Shown here in pieces: positions 11,408-20,368 of a DNA stretch of 25,000 nt. The stretch spans positions 86,171-111,170 of the forward strand of contig NW_004754894.1 of NCBI RefSeq assembly GCF_000188695.1. Direction: 5' to 3'. The notes beneath the pieces were generated by a model that was not told where the DNA came from, did no database searches, and saw nothing but the letters and a program-made list of their open reading frames with translations. Positions within the stretch are counted from its first letter, which is position 1. Each line of letters starts with the position of its first letter. The translations under genes and the position numbers were made by a program. This DNA is from Salpingoeca rosetta (Eukaryota; Opisthokonta; Choanoflagellata; Craspedida; Salpingoecidae).

Positions 11408-14274
11408 CCACAGACAAAACGGGCGCAGCAAGAACGACAACGCCAACAGAACAAGAACAAACAAACCAAGCCAAAAGCAAGCCAAACACCAACAAACAAG
11501 ACATACCCTGTCGAGGTAAGTGAGGGCGTCCTCGACCTTGAGCCGGCGGTGGCCGCCAAAGGCGCCGTTGCTCGCCATCTCCGTCAGAGCAGCAGTCTGC
11601 ATTGCAGCAGGTGCACGGGCACGAGACATCATGTGAGTGGTGGCGAAAACACAACAAAACGTGGGGGCGGCTAGTTGTTGAAGGCACAACGAGCAACCAA
11701 TAACCAACGAGAACAACAAGAAGCTGCCATGGTTGTGGCGGTACATGGGCGCAACCAACCTGCTCCTGCTTGATGTGCACGTTGCCAGAGGAGCCGTCCT
11801 GGGGGAGTTGGCGATAAAATGACATTATCAAGAAGAAAAACAAGGGTAATGGAGCTAGGCATGCCGCTTGTACAGAGCGCCACAAACGACGCCCATGGCA
11901 TACAACCGATGCACAAAGGGGAGAGCTTTGTAGATCAAGCGTACACGCATGTTCACATACGCACACGCGTCAGGATCAAACATACCTGGTTCATGCTCGC
12001 GGAGGTGAAAGGCACGCCAGAGGCCTGGGAGTGCACAATGTGCTGCGCATACTGCTGCGAAGATGCAGGCATCTAGAGGAAGATCATGAGGGGAGGAGGG
12101 AGGAACACACAACGTCAGAAAGGAACAAACAAGGTCAAGGGTGGATGCAAACAACCCCGCGGCGAAACTCACACACACTCACACACTCACACACTCACAT
12201 ACAAACGTACGCACACACTCACTCACATGCATGCGAGCATTCAAACACGTGCATTTCAGTCACACCTGTTGGTGCTGGGCCTTTGACTGCCCCGCGCCCT
12301 GGCCCTGGTGCTGGTGCTGCAGGTGGCGCTGCTGCTGGCCGCTGCCGTCCCTAGACCCGGGCTGCATCTGCACCACCGTGGTGACGGGAATGGGCAGGTA
12401 ATGGAGTCGTGAGATGAAGACGGAAAAGCCATGCAGCCGCACACAGGCAGGCATGTACTCACAGCATACACACGCAGCCGCACACAGGCAGGCATTCACG
12501 TTCTCAAACACGCATTCACGTACGTACACAACCACACACGCAACACACACACAAGCAAGCACGGTCAAGAAACGCACGGAAGTCATGGTGAGCGCGACCA
12601 TGCGCTGCTCGCGCTGCTCTGCCGTGAGGTTGTCGCCGCCTGCTGCCATTGCCGATGTTGCTGCAGACGATGACGACGCCGGCATGGCGGGCTTTGCGCC
12701 GGCACTTGTGACCGCTGCAGACGACGTGGCTACCGCGCCGCTTCCAGCCATGGTGGTCGTGGCAGGCGCCGATGTGCCCGGAGCTGCGCGGGCAATGGAG
12801 GCGGGCGTGGCCGAGGTCACAGTCGCTCTTGCTGCAGGCGCCCCGCTGCTGGTGACGGCGACGCTGGTGCCACCCGCGGTGGACGCCATCACAGGCGCCG
12901 ACGTGGCCTGTGCTGGTGCAGACGTGACAAGCTGCATGCCAGGCATGCCCTGCAGGGAGGAGGTGGTTGGTGCCATCGACATCATGCCAGGTGGCAAGTG
13001 CAGTTGTTGCTGTTGGTGGTGATGCTGCTGGTGCTGCTGGCGAAGCTGCTGGTGCTGCAGATGCATTTGCTGTTGATGCTGGTGATGGGGTGCGGCGTGC
13101 AGCTGCTGCTGGTGCAGCGCGTGTGGGGTGCCCTGGACCATGCCCATCGCGGTAGCTGCTGTCGACGCCGGTGTTGTCGATGTTGCTGGCGCCGACGTGC
13201 CCAGTCCGCCCCTGTCAAGAAGCGGAGCGAGGGAGCATGGTGCTCATCAGTTAGAACACTGATAAAAAAACTTACCCCACTGATGGTGTGTACGTGCACG
13301 TGTGTATGTGGATGTGCACGTGTATGTGTATGTGCACGTGTATGTGTATGTGTGTGCATTGAGTGATGAGGGGCGAGAACTGTGTGTGTGTGTGTGGTGA
13401 ACGTACGGCAGCTGCTGTTGCTGTTGCTGCGTGCTGTGGGCTGACGTTGCGGAAAATCCCGAAAACGAGGAAACGCCTGCAGAACCAACAGCGGCAGGTG
13501 GCAGCAGGTAGATGTGAAGGCAGGTGAACAAGCAGGCAGTGTTAGAACACGCATGAACACACACGCACACACACACATGAACACACGTAACAGTACGGTG
13601 CTGTCACAGAGCACGCTGGTGGTATGAGCATGGCACGAGCAGGCTGCCGTACCTGGCTGTTGCTGGTGTGCTTGCACAGATGTGGTGGACGGCTGCGTCC
13701 ATGCCAGCTGGGCCTGAAGTTGAGGGTGAGTGAAGTGAGGGAGTGTATGAATGTGGATACGAATAGGAGATGATGTAGGAGTAAACATGGGGAAATTGTT
13801 CGCAACAGGTGACAGCGAATCACGCGCCTTTGATGCACATGCACACATACACACATGCAAGCACAAACACGTACATGTGCACACAAACACACACGCGCAC
13901 ACAAGCACATGCACACACAAACACAAGCGCGCACACAAGCGCATACACACACACACACAAACACGTACCGCGTCAGGAGTCATGCCCGGTGTGGCACCCA
14001 TGGTGCTTGTGACAGCCACGCCGTGCTGAAGGTGGCCTGGTTGCATTTGGTGATGATGCTGCTGTTGCTGCTGCTGTGGCAGGTGCTGGGGCTGTGGCAT
14101 GTGGGCGTTCATGGCGTGCTGCATCATTTGCTGAGGCTGCTGCCCAGGCGCCGTTGTCGTTTGATGCTGCTGCTGCTGCTGCTGATCATAGTGTTGGGGC
14201 GGCACCATGGCGCCCTGCTGTGCAAAAGGGTTGTCTTCTGGACGGGAGTCCATGCCCTTCAATGGCTGGTGCAT
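3417..14274 (-). CDS. SIN3: SIN3 transcriptional corepressor scaffold, 30 exons
   Basis: SIN3 is the nuclear scaffold that links DNA-binding repressors to class I histone deacetylases. Thirty exons join with consistent phase into 1,561 residues. Order: Gln/His/Met-rich N-terminus (1 to about 450), PAH1 (about 453-525), PAH2 (about 543-615), PAH3 (about 683-750), HDAC-interaction region (about 760-920), then the conserved C-terminal helical region and an acidic Thr-rich tail. Diagnostic strings include [32 protein letters not shown] and KKTQYEDN. The length is somewhat above animal SIN3A (about 1,270), mainly from the long N-terminus and a Q/T-rich insert. Start: the first in-frame ATG is at 14274; a second at 14253 (GGCATGG) has better context and would give 1,554 residues. 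An extra 5' exon cannot be excluded. Stop is at 3417-3419. Most introns carry CA repeats on the plus strand. Confidence 0.93.
3572..4077 (-). repeat. Last SIN3 intron with CA/CGCA tract
   Basis: At 506 nt this is the longest intron of the gene. About 3672-3773 is an imperfect (CACG)n/(CA)n/(CTCACG)n array on the plus strand, so TG-type on the sense strand. It yields spurious open frames in all directions. Confidence 0.7.
4931..4984. repeat. (CA)n microsatellite in SIN3 intron 26
   Basis: A near-perfect CA run lies within intron 4829-5001, a few bases downstream (sense direction) of the donor of exon 26. It reads as TG on the sense strand. Confidence 0.9.
5961..5994. repeat. (CA)n microsatellite in SIN3 intron 23
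   Basis: A perfect CA run lies in intron 5868-6022, in TG orientation on the sense strand. A further CA/GTACACA tract at about 6200-6290 lies in the neighbouring intron 6130-6345. Confidence 0.9.
6602..6661 (-). repeat. SIN3: 30-bp direct duplication inside SIN3 exon 22
   Basis: Two adjacent nearly identical 30-bp units encode [10 protein letters not shown] twice in the Gln-rich insert. The unit length keeps the frame. The same exon shows smaller Thr/Asp/Ala repeats of the type [18 protein letters not shown] around 6425-6500. Confidence 0.8.
7881..8932 (-). other. SIN3: SIN3 exons 15-18: HDAC-interaction region
   Basis: Exons are 8834-8932, 8541-8647, 8254-8406 and 7881-8000. Visible family signatures: [54 protein letters not shown] and the [22 protein letters not shown] helix. 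In animal and fungal SIN3 this is the conserved surface that recruits HDAC1/2 or Rpd3 and SDS3-type partners. It is the best conserved stretch of the protein here. Confidence 0.92.
8186..8245. repeat. CA/CACG tract in SIN3 intron 17
   Basis: An imperfect (CA)n with GCACGC interruptions lies in intron 8001-8253, directly next to the exon 17 donor on the sense strand. Confidence 0.85.
8951..9040. repeat. Perfect (AG)45 microsatellite in SIN3 intron 14
   Basis: Ninety bases of uninterrupted AG on the plus strand are (CT)45 on the SIN3 sense strand. Only 18 nt separate the tract from the exon 15 boundary, so it sits where the polypyrimidine tract should be. It is the only long AG repeat in the window's introns. 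Confidence 0.95.
9256..9850 (-). other. SIN3: SIN3 exons 13-14: basic linker and PAH3
   Basis: Exons are 9689-9850 and 9256-9463. A charged linker with TKRAKEERR (NLS-like, inference) leads into [33 protein letters not shown] and [10 protein letters not shown]. The last parts match the PAH3 pattern FLRCL, ISR-EL and WF-FLG of animal SIN3. Confidence 0.88.
10069..10578 (-). other. SIN3: SIN3 exons 11-12: PAH2 domain
   Basis: Exons are 10501-10578 and 10069-10305. PAH2 reads from [12 protein letters not shown] through the splice to [21 protein letters not shown] and FLPEA. It lacks the loop of about 15 residues after YQKEQ seen in human SIN3A. It starts only about 17 residues after PAH1 ends. 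The exon ends in a basic, Gln-rich helix (RQQQKRKA). Confidence 0.9.
10733..10840. repeat. CA/CACG/CATG tract in SIN3 intron 10
   Basis: An imperfect CA array abuts the donor of exon 10 on the sense strand (CAG|GTGTGTGT...), so the donor itself is the first unit of the repeat. Confidence 0.85.
10841..11596 (-). other. SIN3: SIN3 exons 8-10: PAH1 domain
   Basis: Exons are 11507-11596, 11225-11301 and 10841-10964. The domain starts at [18 protein letters not shown] and ends at [13 protein letters not shown]. The match to animal PAH1 is close along its whole length, including the KSQ-(N)I-(N)TP turn and [15 protein letters not shown] domains are four-helix bundles that bind amphipathic helices of repressors. 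The exon 9/10 splice splits an Asn codon with phase 2, confirmed by the family pattern. Confidence 0.92.
11352..11405. repeat. (AC)27 microsatellite in SIN3 intron 8
   Basis: A perfect AC run lies in the intron between the two first PAH1 exons, in TG orientation on the sense strand. Confidence 0.95.
11760..14274 (-). other. SIN3: SIN3 exons 1-7: low-complexity N-terminal region
   Basis: Exons in transcript order are 13969-14274, 13653-13713, 13407-13476, 12578-13211, 12266-12367, 11986-12072 and 11760-11798 (39 nt). They encode about 433 residues rich in Gln, His, Met and Pro, then an Ala/Thr/Ser/Val region of about 130 residues (exon 4, second half), then more Gln/His. Several runs of five to six Gln are encoded by mixed CAG/CAA. 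In animal SIN3A the part before PAH1 is only about 110 residues and is also Gln/His/Pro-rich, so composition is kept while length is expanded roughly fourfold. Confidence 0.8.
13276..13400. repeat. TG/GTGCACGTGTATG tract in SIN3 intron 3
   Basis: The imperfect array has TG on the plus strand, so CA on the sense strand. It is one of only two SIN3 introns whose repeat is plainly in the opposite orientation; the other is around 6784-6868 in intron 21. Confidence 0.75.
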
Positions 14275-15022
14275 GTGGTTGTGGCAGGGCAAGCGATAGA
14301 AGGGGGGAGCGGGTATGTTTCAGATGAGGAGGTGTCGTGCTCATGGACGAGAGGGTCAGACACAAACAGAGAGGGAAAGACGGTGAAGGAACACAGAGAG
14401 GGGAACACGGAGATGGGAACACGGAGAGGGGAAGAAGGGATACAAATACACACAGGCACAGACAGACAGACAGACAGACAGAGCGAGAGAGAGAGTGTGT
14501 GTGTGTGTGGAGGGAGGGAGGAAAAGAAAGGGGAGAAATACAGAGGAACTGGGAGAGAAGAGACGGAGTGGTTGTGGTGGAGGCCAGTGGAATAGAAGCA
14601 ACGACTGGAAGAATGGATGAAAAGGTGTTCTCAGTGGTAGAACAATGCACACAAGCAACGCTACCTGAGCTGATGGGCCAACGAGACAAGAGAAAAGGAC
14701 TGGTGACAGGAAGGAGGCCTACTTGGCGCTGTTTGCGTTGTGTGCGGTGAGGCTAGCAGAGGAGGAACAGAAGGTTTGTCTGCCTTGCTTGTGTTGTTCC
14801 CTCAAAACCTCGCTGGACGAACACGGATGGGGATTTCACACTCAAACGCACACAACAGCGCGCGTTCTCCCAAGAACCCGTTGGTTGCTGGTACACTGGA
14901 GTTCTGTGCATGCGTGTTTGGCACCAGTCCAGTTGGTTGTGTTTGCAGTAAGGGCAAAGGCATGCAGGTTGGCAGGTATCTGTGTGAACAATGGCGGGAA
15001 ACATGCACGCGGTCATGTCGTT

Positions 15023-15062
<40 letters not shown>

Positions 15063-15575
15063 GCGCGCACACGCACACATGCACACAAGGCAGGGAAACG
15101 GCAGCACGGTGGAACTCATTCGTGACAACCACGCCAAAGACAGCGGGTAGCAAGTATGCATGTCGCAGTGTCACACGCATCACATCATCCATCCATCAGC
15201 GAGTGGTCCACTTCATGTCCCCCTCGCTCACTCACTCACTCAGGTCTGTGGACGCACCTCCCAGACTGGCAACGTCGTTTTTTTTTTCTCTGCCTGCCTG
15301 GTTTTGTTTGGTTCGGCGAAAGAGTGGAACTCTCGCTCGCCTTTTCTGCCTTGCCCTTGCTTGCGTGCTTGCGTGCGTGCGTGCTTGTGTGCAGAAACGA
15401 CACAACCGTGTGAGAGTGAAAATGTAACAAATCACTCATTTGGTAAGCCCGTTTAAAACCAACCCGCGTCCAGCTGTCAATTTTGACAGGACACCATTAA
15501 TCGTAAGAGAAGGTGGAGCACAGCAGAAGACAACAAGAAGGCAGACAGGAGAACAAGGCGACCAGCGAGCGATTG
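14275..15575. promoter_or_regulatory. Divergent intergenic region between SIN3 and the secreted-protein gene
   Basis: The region must carry the SIN3 5' UTR/promoter (minus) and the promoter of the downstream plus-strand gene. Visible: G/A-rich sequence at 14300-14540 with a (GACA)5 array at 14461-14481 running into GA and GT runs, a CA tract at about 15024-15086, T-rich sequence at 15275-15310, and (TGCG)n near 15360-15395. I see no convincing coding exon, but an additional 5' non-coding exon of SIN3 cannot be ruled out. Confidence 0.5.
15452..15458 (+). promoter_or_regulatory. Possible TATA-like element TTTAAAA
   Basis: This AT-rich heptamer lies about 120 nt before the start codon of the secreted-protein gene in otherwise GC-rich sequence. 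Position suits a core promoter with a UTR of about 90 nt. Motif only, no other support. Confidence 0.25.
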
Positions 15576-15786
15576 ATGATGGCGAGGCGGGGTGTGGTGC
15601 TGGCTGTTGTTGCAGCAGCGGCGATGATGGTGGCGGTGGTGTCTGCACAAAACGTCTGCTTCACCATCTGTGAGAAATGCGACTTCGATGTTGAGGTTGA
15701 TAGGGACGCTTGCAATCACGTCTTCTACCAGAAAAAGTGCGTGACACACATTGCGGCTTGTGCTGGGGGCTTGTTTGTTTGTCGGT

Positions 15787-15880
<94 letters not shown>

Positions 15881-16536
15881 GTGCGTGTGTGCGTGTGTGT
15901 GTGCGTGTGTGCGTGTGTGTGTGCGTGTGTTGGCGTGTGTGGGCGTGTGTGTGTGTGTGTGTGTGTACTTTTTTTTTTTTTTTTGAGTGGTGCTTGTCCT
16001 TCAAGTTGGCTCACGATGATGTGCAACGTGCTTGTTGTTGCAGCTGTGTCGCATCCGGCGAGTGTGTCGAGGGATTCAACCGTAAGTACATCTCAACATG
16101 CGCATGCTGTACATGTGTGATGTGGGTGCTCTCTGTGCATGTAACGCCTGCCCTGGTGCATGCAAGTATTATCCGTGCATTGCACGCGCTCATGCTGTTG
16201 GATATGTGAGTGTGAATTTCTTCTGTTTCGTTCACCTGCGTGTTCGCTTCCTGCCTCCTCAACCGCCCTTCCTCATGGACCACAACCAACACCCTGCAAC
16301 TCCCAACCGCTTGCACCGCAGTGACGACCATCTATGAGAGCCCACGCCAGTGCCGATTCAAGCTGGTCACCTACCGTGGAGGCTGCCCTGACAGCGACAA
16401 CAGCAACGATGCCGCGCCAGCATTCAACTCCACCACTGCGCTCATCAACTTTGGAAGCAAGCGGCGCGTGTGCGTGGAGTTCCCTGGTCTCGGCTACACC
16501 CTCATTGAAGAGAGTAGCTGTCGTCCCTCCAACTGA
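15576..16536 (+). CDS. Small secreted ten-cysteine protein of unknown family
   Basis: Exons are 15576-15736, 16044-16081 (38 nt) and 16322-16536, with phases 2 and 1 that close to 137 residues. The N-terminus MMARR followed by a hydrophobic stretch ending VVSA/QN is a typical signal peptide, cleavage expected after residue 24. The mature 113 residues contain ten cysteines (28, 32, 35, 46, 55, 61, 77, 88, 117, 133). The early C-x3-C-x2-C pattern and the even number suggest a disulfide-stabilised extracellular domain. Two N-glycosylation sequons, NLT (66) and NST (102). No transmembrane helix or anchor signal follows. I do not recognise the fold or a homologue; extracellular matrix, prey-capture or defence roles would be guesses. 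Either of the two adjacent ATGs could start the protein. Confidence 0.82.
15788..15984. repeat. Long TG tract plus T16 in intron 1 of the secreted-protein gene
   Basis: About 178 nt of near-continuous TG (15788-15965), with GC interruptions in its second half, is followed by 16 consecutive T (15969-15984). The intron is 15737-16043. TG is on the sense strand, as in the other plus-strand gene. Confidence 0.95.
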
Positions 16537-17293
16537 TCCCCAAACAAACTGATCCAGAACAGAGTGATGTGAAGTGATGTGAAACCTTCCTCACAACCCG
16601 ACGCGTTTCGCCAATGGACGCTGGTGGTGCGGTGGATGTTGTGTTCGCTATCATCATGTCCCATTGGTTGCTTTTCCTTTCCCTATCAGACCGCGTGCCA
16701 CGCACGCCATGTGTTTTTACCATCTCTTGTCGCTGTGAGTCGTGCCGAAGCTGACCTGATGACGGCCGTGGCTTTGTCGTGTGGCACATGCTGTTGTGTT
16801 GCGTTAACTTGTGTCATGTGTAGGGTGTACTGTGGTGTGGTGATGTGATATGTGTGTGTGTGTGTGATGTGTGACGTGCATCTGCCCATGTGTGTGTGTG
16901 TGTGTTTTAACTTGTGTCGCGTGTTATGTTGTGATGCGATGTGTGGCGTGCTTGTGAGTGTGCACTTTCCCATGTGTGACGTGCATGTGAGTGTGCACTT
17001 CCCTTGTGCTTGAGCATCTTGCGGTGATGTGTGTGTTGGGCCAGAGTGCTTCCAGCGCCAGTGTTGCGCTGTCGTTCCTTGAAACAAAACAACACATGAC
17101 GATGACTGCTGCCGCGTACAGGCCATCTCAGTACAATACAGCGTGTTTACTATCGTTCACAAGTACAAACGGTGCGATCATGCAGCGAAAAAAAAAACTC
17201 AGACCAACACATGACAAGCAAGACACGGCAAGCAAGATATGGCAAGCAGAGACAACAGCATCAGTGGAAGACTGTGATGTTCCCATCCGCCCA
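16537..17293. other. Non-coding spacer between convergent genes
   Basis: The spacer separates the secreted-protein stop from the stop of the PWWP/IBD gene. It is TG-rich at about 16800-17000, with repeated CTTGTGTCRYGTGT and GTGACGTGCATSTG-type blocks. No AATAAA is evident. Reading frames are repeat-driven and I see no gene. Confidence 0.55.
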
Positions 17294-18416
17294 TCACTGC
17301 TGGGCCGAGACAACTGGTGGTGGCGGGACGGAGGGTGTGTCCCGGGCGTTGCTGACAGGCTGCGCTGTCGCGTTCTTGTCTCCAGCTTCAAGTGCTGGTT
17401 CGGTGTCCGGCGCTGGTGCGGCTGCTGCTGTCTCTTCTTTCTTGGCTTCCGTCGTCTCTGCTGCTATGGTCTTGTTGGACGGCTCGTCTTGGGCGTCCTT
17501 AGCTTCCTCCTCCTCTTCCTTCTCTCCCTTCTTCTCTCCCTCCCCCTCCTGCTTCTCTTCCTTCTTCACTTCTTCCTTCACTTCTTCCTTCTTCTCTTCT
17601 TCCTTCTTCTCTCTCTCTCTCTCTTCTCTTCTTCCTTCTTCTCTTCTTCCTTCTTCTCTTCGTTCTTCTCTTCTTCCTTCTTCTCTTCCTTCTCCTCTTC
17701 CTTCTTCTCTTCTTCCTTCTTCTCTTCCTTCTCCTCTTCCTCCTCCTTCTTCTCCTTCTTCTCTTCCTTCTTCTCTTCCTTCTTCTCTTCCTTCTTCTCT
17801 TCCTTTGCCGGCCCAGTCGTCTCCGTCGCCGCCTTCACCATCGTCTACACGCACACGCACACACACACGCGCACACAAGCACAGCACAGGCGGCGTGAGA
17901 GGTTGCACACACAGATGCGTGTTACTGGTGCTTGCAAGCACAGACAACGCCGCTACAATCGCAACAACAGCTCACCTTCCACTTGGCAATGATGGCCTTG
18001 GCATGAGAGGACACAGCCTGGTCAGGAAACTTGCGGAGCTGGCGAGGTGACAGTGGTGACAACGCGTGTCAGATGCAAAACAGGTGTCTCCAGCACGTCA
18101 GAACATGCGAAGAAGGTGCAAAGAAGATGCAAAGCACACACGACAAAACTCGGCTCGCACACACAACAAAACTCGGCTCGCACACACAACAAGAACTCGG
18201 CTCGCACGCACACACGCACACACGCACACACGCACACGCACACACACGCACGCGCACGCACACACACCGTCTTCGCTCCCTCCCGTCTCGACCCACCATG
18301 CGGATGGAGACGACGTGGTCGGTGTTTTCGGTGATGGTGCGCTGGCTCAGCGGCAGTGCGTCAATCTCTTTCAGACGCGAGACAGCACCGCTCACGTCTT
18401 TCTGCCGGTTGCACGA

Positions 18417-18493
<77 letters not shown>

Positions 18494-20296
18494 GTGTGGT
18501 CAGTGTGGTGCAGGGCAGAGAGGCAGGTGAGTTGGTGCGTGGGTTTGCTTGTGTTGGAACGCGTGCACAGGTACACGCAACATCAGAGTGGCATGACAAG
18601 CACACAACTCGCATCTCACACAATCACACGTGCATCCACGCCTGCGAACGTAATCTCCACTATACACACCCCGCTCCCTTCGCTTCCACTCCAAACGAGT
18701 CATCGTCACAGCACAACTCACGTCGCCCTTGGAGGGAAGACAGCGCTTGAGTTCCGAGACGAGCTGGCCCAACCGCTCTACACACGAGCAAAACCCATGT
18801 CACGCGCATGCAATACATGTGGATGAGGGATGAAAACGCATACACACAAAGCACGTACGCACGCACTACACACATACACACACGAAGCATGCACGCACAC
18901 GCACACGCACACGCACACACACATACACACACACTCACAAACAAAACACGCACGCACACGCACACACATGAATACACGCAAGCACACGTGATCAAAGAAA
19001 TCCCCCTCACGCACCGGCGTCTGTGATTTTCTTTGGGGTGTCCTGCTTTGCTGGCGCTGTCTTCTTCCTCGGCGCCCGGGCCTTCTTCTCCTTCTTTGGC
19101 GCTTTCTCCTTCTTCTCCTTCTTCTCCTTCTCTCGCGGCTTACGCTCCTTCTTTTCCTTCTTCTCCTTCAGTGCCTGCTGCTGCTGCTGCTTCTTTGGCT
19201 TCTTTGCGGGCGCCTCTGCGTCCTCAATCACGTCATCTTCGCTTTCTGCCTCGTTGTCGTTCCCGCGCACATCCTCGTGCGACTTGAGCGGCGCCAGCTC
19301 GCTCGGCATCGCCGCCTCACGCTTCTGCACACGTGTGCATGGTGTGTTGCGTTGCGTTGCGTTGCATTGTGTTGTGTTGTGGTGTGTTGCGTTGTGTTGT
19401 GTGTGTGTGTGTGTGAACTTCGACAAGGATATAAGATAAGGACAAACAACAGCGGTTGTCACACCACGCAACACCACCGAGCGTCAGCAACCAAACATCG
19501 CCACAGCAAAGGCTCTGTGCACCTTCAAGGTTGGCTGATCGGTGGCGTGGTCCTCATCCTCCGACTCCTCATCGCTCGAGATGACTGCATTGGACACAAC
19601 CGCCGCCCGTCCGCTCCCACGGCGCTGCTTCCCTGCCGGCTTTGTCTTCGCCTTCGTTGTTGATGCCTTGCTTGCTGGTGTCTTCCTGTTACGCTTGGCA
19701 GGCGTTGTCTTTGCTCGCTTGGATGTGGACGTGGATGTGCGAGCGCGCGGCTTGCGCTTTTTCCCGCCGTCAAGCGAAAAGTCTTCGTCCTTCTCCTGAT
19801 ATGGTGAACACGTGTTGGCGGTTGGGAAGAGGTGGGGAACGGTGGGGCAGAGGTGAGATAGGAATGCAGGAATGCTACACATGTGCAGACGCCCATCCAC
19901 ACACGTGCACACGCGTGTAGACACGCGCGCACAAAGAGAACGTCAACACCACCAACATCACCAACACCACCAACACCACCAACACCACCATAACTCACAT
20001 CATCATCATCCTCGGGCGCTTGGTACTCTTCCTCGTCCTCGTCCTCATCCTCGTCTTCGTCTTCGTCATCGCTGCGAAGACGGGCGGGTGCAGACGACTT
20101 TGGTGCCGACGCCGCCTCTTCCTCGCCGCTGTCTTCCTCGTCCTCAGGGGAAGCATACACAGCCTTCAATTGCGTATGTGTGTATGTATGTATGTGTGTG
20201 TGTGTGTGAGCGTGTGTGTGTGTGTGTGCGCGCGTGGGGGGTGAGGAAGGGGCTTCGTAATTGTGCAACCGCAAGAGGACAGAAAAGGAAATGTCC

Positions 20297-20368
<72 letters not shown>

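Noticed and set aside
14275..14292. Upstream extension of SIN3 beginning at TTG
   Set aside because: A TTG start is not expected in a nuclear gene. The ATGs at 14274 or 14253, or splicing from an unseen 5' exon, are more likely.
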